A stretch of DNA of 64,000 nucleotides from Litoreibacter ascidiaceicola (GTDB lineage: Bacteria > Pseudomonadota > Alphaproteobacteria > Rhodobacterales > Rhodobacteraceae), in assembly GCF_900129235.1 (NCBI RefSeq), contig NZ_FQUV01000001.1:248001-312000 (forward strand), given 5' to 3'. A program made the position numbers and the translations under genes. Below the pieces are notes generated by a model that made no database searches, had not been told where the DNA came from, and worked only from the letters and a program-made list of their open reading frames with translations. Positions 35,399 to 43,251 of the stretch are shown one piece after another. How positions within the stretch are numbered: the first letter of the stretch is position 1; each line of letters begins with the position of its first letter.

Positions 35399-38083
35399 TC
35401 AGCAAGGAACAGGTGCTGTTTTGCGGCTGTAGTAGACCCAGCAAATCACCGCACAGATTGCGTAGAAAACAAGGAAGGCCCAGAGTGCGCCATTCGGTGC
35501 ACCTGTCATTGCAATCGAGGTGCCGTAGCTTTTCGGGATAAAGAAGGCCCCGTAAGCCGCGATTGCACTGGTGAAAGCGATGATCGCGGCGCTTTCGCGT
35601 TCGATCTGCTTTTGCAGCAATCCAGCATCCAGATCAGGCATCAGGCGCGGAACTTCCTGGCGCATGATTGCCGGGATCATCTGGAAGGTCGATGCATTGC
35701 CGACACCTGTCAGGAAGAACAGCGCCATGAAGCAGGCAAAGAACATCCAGAAGTTACCGCCTACCCCATCAGCTGGCAGGAATTGCAGCACACCGAAGAC
35801 CGCTACGATCATTCCGACAAACGTCCAGAACGTCACCCGACCACCACCGAACTTGTCAGATATCCATCCGGTACCAGCGCGGCTCAAAGCTCCTACAAGT
35901 GGGCCAAGGAAGGCAAATTGCAGCGCGTTGACTTCAGGAAACTGGGTTTTCATCAGCAGCGGGAAGCCCGCTGAATACCCGATGAAGCTCCCGAATGTAC
36001 CCGTGTATAGGATACACATGATCCAGTTGTGGAACCGTGAGAAGATAATAGCCTGATCCGAGAAGGACGATTTGGCCGAAGCAATATCGTTCATCCCCAG
36101 ATAGGCCGCGATTGTAGCCAAGATGATGAACGGTACCCAGACGAAGCCTGCGTTTTGCAACCAAAGCTCGCCGCCATCGCTAAGGGCTACCGGCTCACCG
36201 CCCAAAGCACCGAAGACACCCATGGTGATGACCAGCGGCACCAGAAACTGCATGACGGACACACCGAGGTTGCCAAGACCGGCATTCAGCGCCAGTGCGT
36301 TCCCCTTTTCAGCTTTTGGATAGAAGAAGCTGATATTGGCCATGGAGGACGCAAAGTTACCACCACCCAGACCACAGAGCAGCGCCAGCACCAAGAAGAT
36401 CAGGTATGGCGTTTCGGGGTTCTGCACGGCGTAGCCGATGCCCATTGCGGGCAGCAGCAGCGATGCGGTGGACAGGGTTGTCCAGAGCCGCCCACCAAAG
36501 ATCGGCACCATGAAGCTGTAGAAGATGCGTAGCGTTGCACCGGACAGACCAGGAAGCGCCGCAAGCCAGAACAGCTGGCCTTGGGAGAAGTCGAACCCGA
36601 TGGCAGGCAAACGCGCAACCACGACCGACCACACCATCCAGACCGAAAACGCCAAAAGCAGTGCCGGGATCGAGATCCACAGATTGCGGCGTGCAATCTT
36701 GCGCCCTTTCGTCGCCCAGAACTCTTCGTTCTCGGGCTCCCACTCGGTCAACGTTGCAGCAGACGGGGCAACCGGGATTGGCATACCTTCGAATTCAGGC
36801 AACTCAGGCAACGCGTCGCGGGCAACATCAGGGTTGGCACGCTCCATGTTGCGCACCGAGAAGTGCATCCATGTCAGCGCGATTGCGACCAACAGGAACA
36901 GGAAGGCGAAACAGGTTGTATAAACTCCAGTCAAGTCCAGCAAAGCGCCAAAGATAATCGGCAATACGAAACCGCCAAGACCACCGATCATCCCGACAAG
37001 ACCACCAACTGAACCGACGTTATCAGGGTAATAAACAGGGATGTGCTTGTAGACCGCCGCCTTACCAAGGCTCATGAAAAAGCCAAGACCGAAGATCATC
37101 AAAACAAATGCTCCAAACCCCATTTCGGTGGAGAATGAAATGTCCCCACCCTTGGCGTGGATTGTGTAGCTGGTCGACGGATAGGACAGCATGAACAGCA
37201 TCAGTAGCGAGAACCCGAATGTCCAGTACATCACTGCCCGTGCGCCGAAACGGTCGCTCAAATGGCCACCATATGCTCGGAATATACTAGCCGACAAAGA
37301 GAACGCGGCAGCAGCCATACCGGCGGTGCGAATATCGACCGCGTACACATCAACCAGATAGTGCGGCAACCATAGCGCCAAAGCGACGAAGGCGCCGAAA
37401 ACAAAGAAATAATAGAGCGAGAAACGCCAAACCTGAATGTTCTTGAGCGGTGCAAGCTGCGCGCTCAGCGTCAGGGCCTTGCCACCGGATTTGCGACGGG
37501 CCTCGAAGACCGGATCATCCTTGGCGAAAAGGAAGAAGACAATCGCGATTGCGGCAAGGCCAAGCGCCCAAATATTCGCCACAGCTTCCCAGCCATAAGC
37601 GACCATCACAAACGGAGCACCGAACTTGGTCACTGCAGCACCGACGTTACCAGCCCCGAAGATGCCAAGCGCCGTGCCCTGCTTCTCGCGCGGATACCAG
37701 TGCGACACGTAAGCGACCCCGACTGCGAACGAGCCGCCAGCGAGGCCAACACCAAGTGCTGCGACCAAGAACATTATATAGGTATCGGCCATGGTCAGCA
37801 GGAAAGTGGCTGCCGCTGCCAAAAGCATCTGGACCGGAAAAACGATCCTGCCCCCGTATTGCTCTGTCCAGATACCCAACATCAATCGTGTAAGCGACCC
37901 TGTCAGGATCGGCGTTGCCACCAAGATGCCAAATTGTGTTTCGTTAAGCCCCAACTCGGATTTGATCTGAACGCCGATAATGGCAAAAATAGTCCAGACT
38001 GCAAAGTTGAGCGTAAATGCGATTGTACTGAGAGACAGAGCCCGGTTTTGGTCTCCACGCGTTACTCCGGAAAGTGCGTTCAC
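35399..38083 (-). CDS. narK: Fused nitrate/nitrite transporter NarK1-NarK2
   Basis: Two complete 12-helix major facilitator domains are joined in one chain of about 894 aa. The N-terminal half (to about 440) has the nitrate signature GVGLAGGSFAVGVAYVSHWY and would act as nitrate/H+ symporter. After a hydrophilic linker, the C-terminal half has GLGGGNFASSMANISFFYPK and would act as nitrate/nitrite antiporter. Such fusions are known from Paracoccus. Start choice is open: GTG 38083 has AAAGGA at ideal spacing; ATGs at 38098 and 38104 in the same frame lack a clear site. An FNR-type box lies about 80 bases upstream. Confidence 0.94.
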   Translation of the reverse strand: MNALSGVTRGDQNRALSLSTIAFTLNFAVWTIFAIIGVQIKSELGLNETQFGILVATPILTGSLTRLMLGIWTEQYGGRIVFPVQMLLAAAATFLLTMADTYIMFLVAALGVGLAGGSFAVGVAYVSHWYPREKQGTALGIFGAGNVGAAVTKFGAPFVMVAYGWEAVANIWALGLAAIAIVFFLFAKDDPVFEARRKSGGKALTLSAQLAPLKNIQVWRFSLYYFFVFGAFVALALWLPHYLVDVYAVDIRTAGMAAAAFSLSASIFRAYGGHLSDRFGARAVMYWTFGFSLLMLFMLSYPSTSYTIHAKGGDISFSTEMGFGAFVLMIFGLGFFMSLGKAAVYKHIPVYYPDNVGSVGGLVGMIGGLGGFVLPIIFGALLDLTGVYTTCFAFLFLLVAIALTWMHFSVRNMERANPDVARDALPELPEFEGMPIPVAPSAATLTEWEPENEEFWATKGRKIARRNLWISIPALLLAFSVWMVWSVVVARLPAIGFDFSQGQLFWLAALPGLSGATLRIFYSFMVPIFGGRLWTTLSTASLLLPAMGIGYAVQNPETPYLIFLVLALLCGLGGGNFASSMANISFFYPKAEKGNALALNAGLGNLGVSVMQFLVPLVITMGVFGALGGEPVALSDGGELWLQNAGFVWVPFIILATIAAYLGMNDIASAKSSFSDQAIIFSRFHNWIMCILYTGTFGSFIGYSAGFPLLMKTQFPEVNALQFAFLGPLVGALSRAGTGWISDKFGGGRVTFWTFVGMIVAVFGVLQFLPADGVGGNFWMFFACFMALFFLTGVGNASTFQMIPAIMRQEVPRLMPDLDAGLLQKQIERESAAIIAFTSAIAAYGAFFIPKSYGTSIAMTGAPNGALWAFLVFYAICAVICWVYYSRKTAPVPC

Positions 38084-38162
38084 GACGTGTCCTTTCATTT
38101 GCATGCGCCCGAACGGCACATCAATTACGCGGCAAACTAGGATACTGAGGGGCTCATTAAGA

Positions 38163-38176
38163 TTGATCTGAGTCAA
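38163..38176 (-). promoter_or_regulatory. FNR-type box upstream of narK
   Basis: On the minus strand the site reads TTGACTCAGATCAA, one mismatch from the TTGAT-N4-ATCAA consensus. It sits 59-80 bases before the candidate narK starts. A possible -10 (TATCCT, 38144-38139) lies where an activator at about -38 to -41 would place it. Confidence 0.75.
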
Positions 38177-38275
38177 AACAGGGGGAAAACGCAGCAAAAC
38201 AAATGGGTTACAAACTTTAGTCAAGCGGAGCCATTGCAATATCAAGGCTGATGACCGGATAGATCAATCAACCGT

Positions 38276-38289
38276 TTGACATTAATCAA
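38276..38289 (+). promoter_or_regulatory. FNR-type box upstream of the Crp/Fnr regulator gene
   Basis: TTGACATTAATCAA matches TTGAT-N4-ATCAA with one mismatch, centred about 50 bases before the regulator ATG. It could serve autoregulation of that gene or act at a distance on narK. Confidence 0.7.
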
Positions 38290-38331
38290 TTGAAGCGGCG
38301 ACAATGCATCCTGAACCTAGGGAAACCGAAC

Positions 38332-39027
38332 ATGCCTGAGTCGCACCACGCTGACATCCGAAGCCTTGATCTTTTTTCGGAGATGGAAGAGAGCAACTTC
38401 AAAGCTCTGATGCGCGGATCCTACGTGCAGAACTTCCCGCAAAGAATCGAGCTGATCATGGAGGGAGAGAGTTCCGACTTTCTGCATGTCGTGCTGTCCG
38501 GCTCTGTCGATCTCTATTCATGCTGGAACGACCAGGAGACGAGCATGGCGACGATCAGGCCGGTCTCGACGTTCATTCTAGCCGCAACGATCAAGGACGC
38601 GCCCTACCTGATGTCCGCACGCACGCTGGAGAAAAGCCGCATTGCCCTTATTCCATCGCAGGACGTACGGGCGATTTTTGACATTGATGCCGCCTTCGCC
38701 CGCGCCATCGTGAACGAGTTGGCACAGTGCTATCGCACGGTCGTCAAGAACACCAAAGACCTCAAGCTGCGCTCCTCGCTGGAGCGGCTGGCAAACTACC
38801 TGCTGCGCCAGCACAACAAAACAGGCTCGTCGGTGATTGATCTGAGCATGGAAAAACGACGACTGGCCTCGTTTCTGGGGATGACCCCCGAAAACCTGAG
38901 CCGCGCCTTCAAAGGACTAAGCCCTTTTGGTGTGACGGTCTCCGGCAGCCAGATCAAAATCGGCGACGTCGAAACGCTCGAAGCCTTCGCAAAACCCAGC
39001 GTCCTGATCGACAACATGCAAAGCTGA
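38332..39027 (+). CDS. Crp/Fnr-family regulator, NarR-like
   Basis: This 231-aa regulator starts at ATG 38332 (AGGGA upstream). It has an N-terminal cyclic-nucleotide-binding-like beta barrel (about 20-130) and a C-terminal winged helix. The recognition helix MTPENLSRAFKGL carries E-x-x-S-R, the pattern that reads FNR-type TTGAT half sites. The cysteine cluster that holds the FNR iron-sulfur centre is missing, so it does not sense O2 that way. Paracoccus NarR, which activates nar genes in response to nitrate or nitrite, has this make-up and a similar location. It is divergent from narK. Confidence 0.88.
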   Translation: MPESHHADIRSLDLFSEMEESNFKALMRGSYVQNFPQRIELIMEGESSDFLHVVLSGSVDLYSCWNDQETSMATIRPVSTFILAATIKDAPYLMSARTLEKSRIALIPSQDVRAIFDIDAAFARAIVNELAQCYRTVVKNTKDLKLRSSLERLANYLLRQHNKTGSSVIDLSMEKRRLASFLGMTPENLSRAFKGLSPFGVTVSGSQIKIGDVETLEAFAKPSVLIDNMQS

Positions 39028-39028
39028 G

Positions 39029-39045
39029 AGCGGCGTTCAGCCGCT
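39029..39045 (+). terminator. Small hairpin after the Crp/Fnr gene
   Basis: AGCGGC and GCCGCT form a 6-bp stem with a 5-nt loop immediately after the TGA at 39025-39027. It is short and lacks a U-tract, so a weak or rho-assisted stop is most that can be claimed. Confidence 0.3.
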
Positions 39046-39667
39046 GTGACGGCAAAGGTCCGCAATAGTAGAAACATAGGTCAATATTATTAAATGAATT
39101 TCTTAGGATTCAATTCTCAGATACCGCAATCAATACCACGCCAATTCTAAAAACTTACTGATTTTGCTCTTCCATAAACCACGGGCATGCCGATATTCAG
39201 GGCCAAATGCTAACATACGAGGCACCGACGCCTTTACTGATTGGGTCCCCTATTGATACCGATCGACATCAGCCCATCCATCCTACTGTTCACCATTCTA
39301 ACTCTCCAAATTGCAGAAAAAGGCCAAGTCTAACCTGCTGGGTGAAGCAGCTGGTTCGTCCCATGAGTTGCAGTTCGCGCTAGCTGCGGCGGGCGAGCCA
39401 TAAAGGTTCATACCAAGCTTCTGACAATAAGCCCTTTGGGCCACGGGGGGATCAGTTGGGCAAAACCGGCATTGGGACAATCGGCCTAGCAAAAGCAATC
39501 ATTTTCGGCTCTGAGTTCCACGCCGGGTTCCTCTGCCACGATGCATCGACAGATGGCAATCCATGCGAACCTTCGTGTCTGCTAAGCAGTTATGCACCCA
39601 TAAGAATATTTCCGGCCGTATAGCGTCGCGCGGTATAAACGGCTCTCAAAACAACAACAATTATTGC
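39046..39667. other. Gene-poor stretch between the nar regulator and the uronate locus
   Basis: About 620 bp with lower G+C than either side and no convincing gene. Only short frames are open, and none has a family match I recognise. A run near 39450-39530 (plus frame DQLGKTGIGTIGLAKAI) vaguely recalls a dehydrogenase Rossmann motif and may be decayed coding DNA. Confidence 0.5.
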
Positions 39668-40726
39668 TCAGGGAACGGCAGGCAGATCAACTGATCGGCC
39701 CGTACTGGACGAGATCTCAATCGCCTCTATCACCCGCTGAGAGATCAGCGCTTCGCGGCCTGTCACCATCGGCCTTCCGCCGGTCTGGACAGCATGGACG
39801 AAGTCCTCGATCACGGCTTGATGCCATTCATGCGTGCCTCCCGACAGCGGCGTAACGACGTGGCCCGCCCCTCTTTGCGCGCAGACCTCGTGCCGCCCGT
39901 CACGCCAATCGACTTCGAGAGCATTTTTGTCGATGCGCAATGACGCCCGGTCAAAATGCAGCCGGATCACCTCAGTGCGATGTGGATACATCGCTGTACT
40001 GGCCACGAATGAGCCCACAGCCCCGCAGGCAAATTCCAGACCAGCGACGGCGAAGTCTTCCGCCTCCATCCGGTGCAAAGACGTAGTCGCCGTCATCGCC
40101 TGAATGCGTGTTAGGGGACCAGTAAGGCTCAGCGCGAGGTCGATTGAGTGGATCGCGTTGGTGATCATCACCCCACCACCATCGCGGGTGTAGGTGCCTC
40201 GCCCCAACTCGTCATAATAGGATTGATCGCGCCAAAGCGGCACCGCGATCTCGACGAGGCCGAGCTTCCCAAGTGTGTCACTGGCAACAAGTCGGGCGGC
40301 GGCAATTGAAGGCGCTCTCTTCCGGTGCTGGAACACCACGCCGAGGGCCACGCCCGCGCGTTCGCAAAGTTCAACAATCTCTTCCGCTTCCGCAACGGTC
40401 CTCGCGACGGGTTTTTCGAGAAGGATGTGTTTGCCTGCCTTTGCCAGGCCCTCGATGATCTCAAGTCGTACGCTGGGCGGTGTCGCCACAATCGCGATGT
40501 GAATGTTCGGATTTGCGGCAATCGCGTCCAAATCAGATGTGAAAGTCGGCGCGTCACCTGAATAGAATTCTGCAAGCGGCTGTGCGCGGTCGGGATGTCG
40601 CGAGACGATCGCCTCAAGGCGTATTTTTCCTCTAGCGGACGACAAAGCTGACACATGAGTTTTTGCAATCATGCCCGCACCGACCAAGGCGACGCCGACA
40701 GGTGTTTTAATATCAGCCATGGTCAT
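39668..40726 (-). CDS. Gfo/Idh/MocA-family oxidoreductase B
   Basis: This 352-aa NAD(P)-dependent sugar-acid or inositol-type oxidoreductase starts at ATG 40726, which shares a base with the stop of the ManD-like gene (TGATG). The N-terminal Rossmann motif is VGVALVGAGMIAKTHVSAL (about 8-26). The catalytic-lysine region EKPVARTVAEAEEIV is at about 95-109, and the C-terminal domain has the GGGVMITNAIHSIDLALSL stretch (about 185). Last gene of the leftward arm. A role in reducing or oxidising a hexuronate or aldonate is inferred from neighbours only. Confidence 0.88.
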   Translation of the reverse strand: MTMADIKTPVGVALVGAGMIAKTHVSALSSARGKIRLEAIVSRHPDRAQPLAEFYSGDAPTFTSDLDAIAANPNIHIAIVATPPSVRLEIIEGLAKAGKHILLEKPVARTVAEAEEIVELCERAGVALGVVFQHRKRAPSIAAARLVASDTLGKLGLVEIAVPLWRDQSYYDELGRGTYTRDGGGVMITNAIHSIDLALSLTGPLTRIQAMTATTSLHRMEAEDFAVAGLEFACGAVGSFVASTAMYPHRTEVIRLHFDRASLRIDKNALEVDWRDGRHEVCAQRGAGHVVTPLSGGTHEWHQAVIEDFVHAVQTGGRPMVTGREALISQRVIEAIEISSSTGRSVDLPAVP

Positions 40727-41952
40727 CAATAATTCCAAAGAGTCCCGTCTTCGAGCCTGACAACCGGATGGCTGCCAGGCTTGTATTCATACCGCTTGGC
40801 TTCGGTTTCATCGAAATCCACACCAAGACCGGGTGCCTCACTTACGTAAAACAACCCGTCCCGCATCTTATGCTCTGACGGGAATAGTGCGTCGCATTCG
40901 GGTGTTCCAAGGACAAGGTATTCCTGGATGCCAAAGTTCGGGGCCCATGCATTCAGATGGTGCTGGGCCGCCATCGAAATGGGCGAATGACTGGGCGCGC
41001 CGTGAAAACCTGTGCGGACGTGGTGCTGGCCAGCAAGATCGACGACGCGCTTCGCATGCGTGATGCCGCCCGCATAGGTCACGGCGATGCGTATGAAGTC
41101 GATCAACTCATTCTCGATGAGCTTGTTGCACTCCCATATCGAATTGAAGACCTCACCAATGGCGAGTGGTGTGGTGGAATGCTGACGGATGAGACGGATC
41201 GCATCCTGATCCTCAGCCGGTGTCGGATCTTCGAGCCAGTAGAGACCAACGGGTTCGACGGCTTTGGCAAGCTCAGCCGCCTCGCGTGGTAGAAGCCGGT
41301 GGTGCACGTCGTGAAGGATCTTGAGATCCGGCCCGAAGCGATCACGAATTTCGGCCAATGCGCCGGGCATGAAACGCATGTAACGGTCCGTGTCCCAGAT
41401 TTCGGTCTTGGGACGAATTCCGCTGAAATCAGTAATGTAATCACCGCCAGCGTTCTTTTCCTCGGGCACCGCATAACTGGCGGTCGGCATGCCGGGAATG
41501 CCGCATTGTACGCGAACAGCCTTGTAGCCTTGCTCGACGTAAGACTCGACGCTGTCCATCAGATCCGGCAGATCGACCCCAGTGGAATGGGCATAGACCA
41601 TCGCCCCATCGCGGCTTTTGCCCCCGAACAATTGATAAAGGGGCATGTTAGCCAGTTTGCCCTTGATGTCCCAGAGCGCCATGTCGATCGCGCCAAACGC
41701 GGCCATGGAAATTGGACCGCGTCGAAAATAGGCCCCGCGATAGAAGAACTGCCAGATGTCTTCGGAGTTGCGCGGGTCCATCCCGATCAAGTTCGGGATC
41801 AAGTAGTCCTGCAAATAGGCAGCAGGCAGCGTTTCGCGATTGTTCAGCGTTGCATCGCCCAACCCGTAAACTCCCTGATCCGTCATGATCTTGAGCGTGA
41901 CATAGTTCTTTCCCGGTCCGCCGACGAAGACCTTTGCATCACTGATTTTCAT
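40726..41952 (-). CDS. Mannonate dehydratase-like enolase-superfamily enzyme (ManD family)
   Basis: This 408-aa enzyme would dehydrate D-mannonate (or a close aldonate) to 2-keto-3-deoxygluconate (KDG). ManD features are in place: Arg147 in AVRVQCG and Tyr160, metal ligands Asp215 (HDVHHRL, with His217), Glu241 (WLEDP) and Glu267 (AIGEVF), and the late FHGAPSHSP loop. The chain is typical in length (family about 400). The start ATG 41952 has GAGGTGA upstream and overlaps the preceding gene by ATGA. Related ManD proteins differ in substrate, including gluconate, so mannonate is the best but not a proven choice. Confidence 0.9.
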   Translation of the reverse strand: MKISDAKVFVGGPGKNYVTLKIMTDQGVYGLGDATLNNRETLPAAYLQDYLIPNLIGMDPRNSEDIWQFFYRGAYFRRGPISMAAFGAIDMALWDIKGKLANMPLYQLFGGKSRDGAMVYAHSTGVDLPDLMDSVESYVEQGYKAVRVQCGIPGMPTASYAVPEEKNAGGDYITDFSGIRPKTEIWDTDRYMRFMPGALAEIRDRFGPDLKILHDVHHRLLPREAAELAKAVEPVGLYWLEDPTPAEDQDAIRLIRQHSTTPLAIGEVFNSIWECNKLIENELIDFIRIAVTYAGGITHAKRVVDLAGQHHVRTGFHGAPSHSPISMAAQHHLNAWAPNFGIQEYLVLGTPECDALFPSEHKMRDGLFYVSEAPGLGVDFDETEAKRYEYKPGSHPVVRLEDGTLWNY

Positions 41953-43085
41953 GGTGTCACCTCTGATATTACGGCCCACGTGCCGGATTTCCGGATCACG
42001 TCGATGATGTTCTGATAGAGGCTCCCTTGTGCGAAGGTCGGATAAGTTGGCACGGCTTCGCCGCGGATGTCGCGCAAGAAATGGTTTACCAGAACGTGCC
42101 AGCATTGTTCGGTTTCGCCCAACCCTTTGGGCACAGCCTCGATGAGGTCGGCGGGTGTTGGCGTTTCTATCCAGTCCGATCCGTCATGCACATAGAGTGC
42201 TCCGGAGCCGTAGTGCCCCTTAAGATAAATAGCGCCTTTGGTGCCGTAAATTGCGATGTGGTCGTCGTGGAAACGCGGCACCAGACCGCCGTGTTTGAAG
42301 AGCACAGAGACGGGCTGGCGAGCCAGCGGGCTGCCCAGACGCGCCATCACGGTATAGGACCACTCGACATTGCTTTCGCCCCACTCAAGCGACGGATCGT
42401 CCAGATCGTCGGGAATGAAAGCCCGGCGTTTGGTGAAGTCGTGAACGCCACTGATCTTGGGCGCGCGGCCAAGATCATCGCGAACATCGCCTGCAATTTG
42501 CAGGATGTCCCCTCCCGTAAGCGCCTGCGCAATGGCGAGTGAATGAGTGAAGTTGTTGTTGAGCCGCCCACCGCCGTCTTCGGCCCGATGTGACCAGCCA
42601 AACGGAATGCCGCGTTCAAGGTTGAAATGCGAAATGCTCTCGATCTCGGTCGGCTCACCAATCGCACCGTCCGCGATCAACCGTTTGGCGTGCTGGACGC
42701 TGGGCGTGTATTGAAAGCTGGCGGCGTAGGCGGTTTTGACGCCCTTGGCTGTGGCCAATTCATGAAGTTCGCTCGCCGTGGAGCCTTTGGTCGTCATCGG
42801 CTTGTCGCAGAACACGTGACAGCCTTCCGCGATGGCCTGTTTGATTTGCTCGTAGTGGGCTCCGCCGGGCGTCGCGATAGAGACAATGTCCGGTTTCAAT
42901 TCGGACAAGGCGGCCGCCCAATCTGTGCCAGCATAGGGGATCGCCAGCTCGGCTGCCACATCACGTACCACGTGACCCGTACGCCCCACCATTCCGACGA
43001 CCTGTGTGCCTGCTGCGCGAAAGGCCGCTGTGTGGCCTTTGCCGGCAAATCCGGTGCCTGCGACAAGAATTTTTGGCCGCGTCAT
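41949..43085 (-). CDS. Gfo/Idh/MocA-family oxidoreductase A
   Basis: This 378-aa protein has a Rossmann domain (KILVAGTGFAGKGHTAAFRA, about 4-23), the catalytic-lysine motif FCDKPMTTKGSTASEL (about 92-107) and a C-terminal domain with GGGRLNNNFTHSLAIAQAL. It is only distantly like oxidoreductase B in the same operon. ATG 43085 overlaps the stop of the SDR remnant by ATGA, and its own stop overlaps the ManD-like start. Likely reduces or oxidises a sugar acid feeding the ManD-like step. Confidence 0.88.
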   Translation of the reverse strand: MTRPKILVAGTGFAGKGHTAAFRAAGTQVVGMVGRTGHVVRDVAAELAIPYAGTDWAAALSELKPDIVSIATPGGAHYEQIKQAIAEGCHVFCDKPMTTKGSTASELHELATAKGVKTAYAASFQYTPSVQHAKRLIADGAIGEPTEIESISHFNLERGIPFGWSHRAEDGGGRLNNNFTHSLAIAQALTGGDILQIAGDVRDDLGRAPKISGVHDFTKRRAFIPDDLDDPSLEWGESNVEWSYTVMARLGSPLARQPVSVLFKHGGLVPRFHDDHIAIYGTKGAIYLKGHYGSGALYVHDGSDWIETPTPADLIEAVPKGLGETEQCWHVLVNHFLRDIRGEAVPTYPTFAQGSLYQNIIDVIRKSGTWAVISEVTP

Positions 43086-43213
43086 TGTCCCACCCATTCC
43101 CCGTCTACGGGGTGCGTAATGCCTGTCACAAAGCGTAGAGCGGGCGAGGCAAGGTAGGTGGCAGCCCCGGCGATGTGTTCCGGCTCGGCCCGGCGAAGGT
43201 TGGTTTTGAGCAT
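43082..43213 (-). pseudogene. Remnant of a short-chain dehydrogenase (internal deletion)
   Basis: A 43-codon frame starts at ATG 43213 with AGGAGA upstream. It begins MLKTNL, a usual SDR opening, then jumps to RRAEPEHIAGAATYLASP and ALRFVTGITHPVDGEWVGQ, the C-terminal end of an SDR (the part after the active site, with the VTG-x-x-x-x-VDGG-like strand). The Rossmann motif and catalytic Ser-Tyr-Lys are missing. About 200 residues appear deleted in frame. The overlap with the next gene (ATGA) is retained, so it may still serve as a translational leader. Confidence 0.75.
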
Positions 43214-43251
43214 TGGTTTCTCCTGTGATGCAGAATGTTGTGGTGCGGTGA

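Noticed and set aside
39298-39498. Possible small cysteine-containing protein (66 codons, minus strand)
   Set aside because: No ribosome-binding site, no family match, located in a decayed-looking stretch.
39450-39530. Fragment of a 2-hydroxyacid dehydrogenase Rossmann motif
   Set aside because: Only about 20 residues look similar and the frame is otherwise unlike the family; too weak for a pseudogene call.
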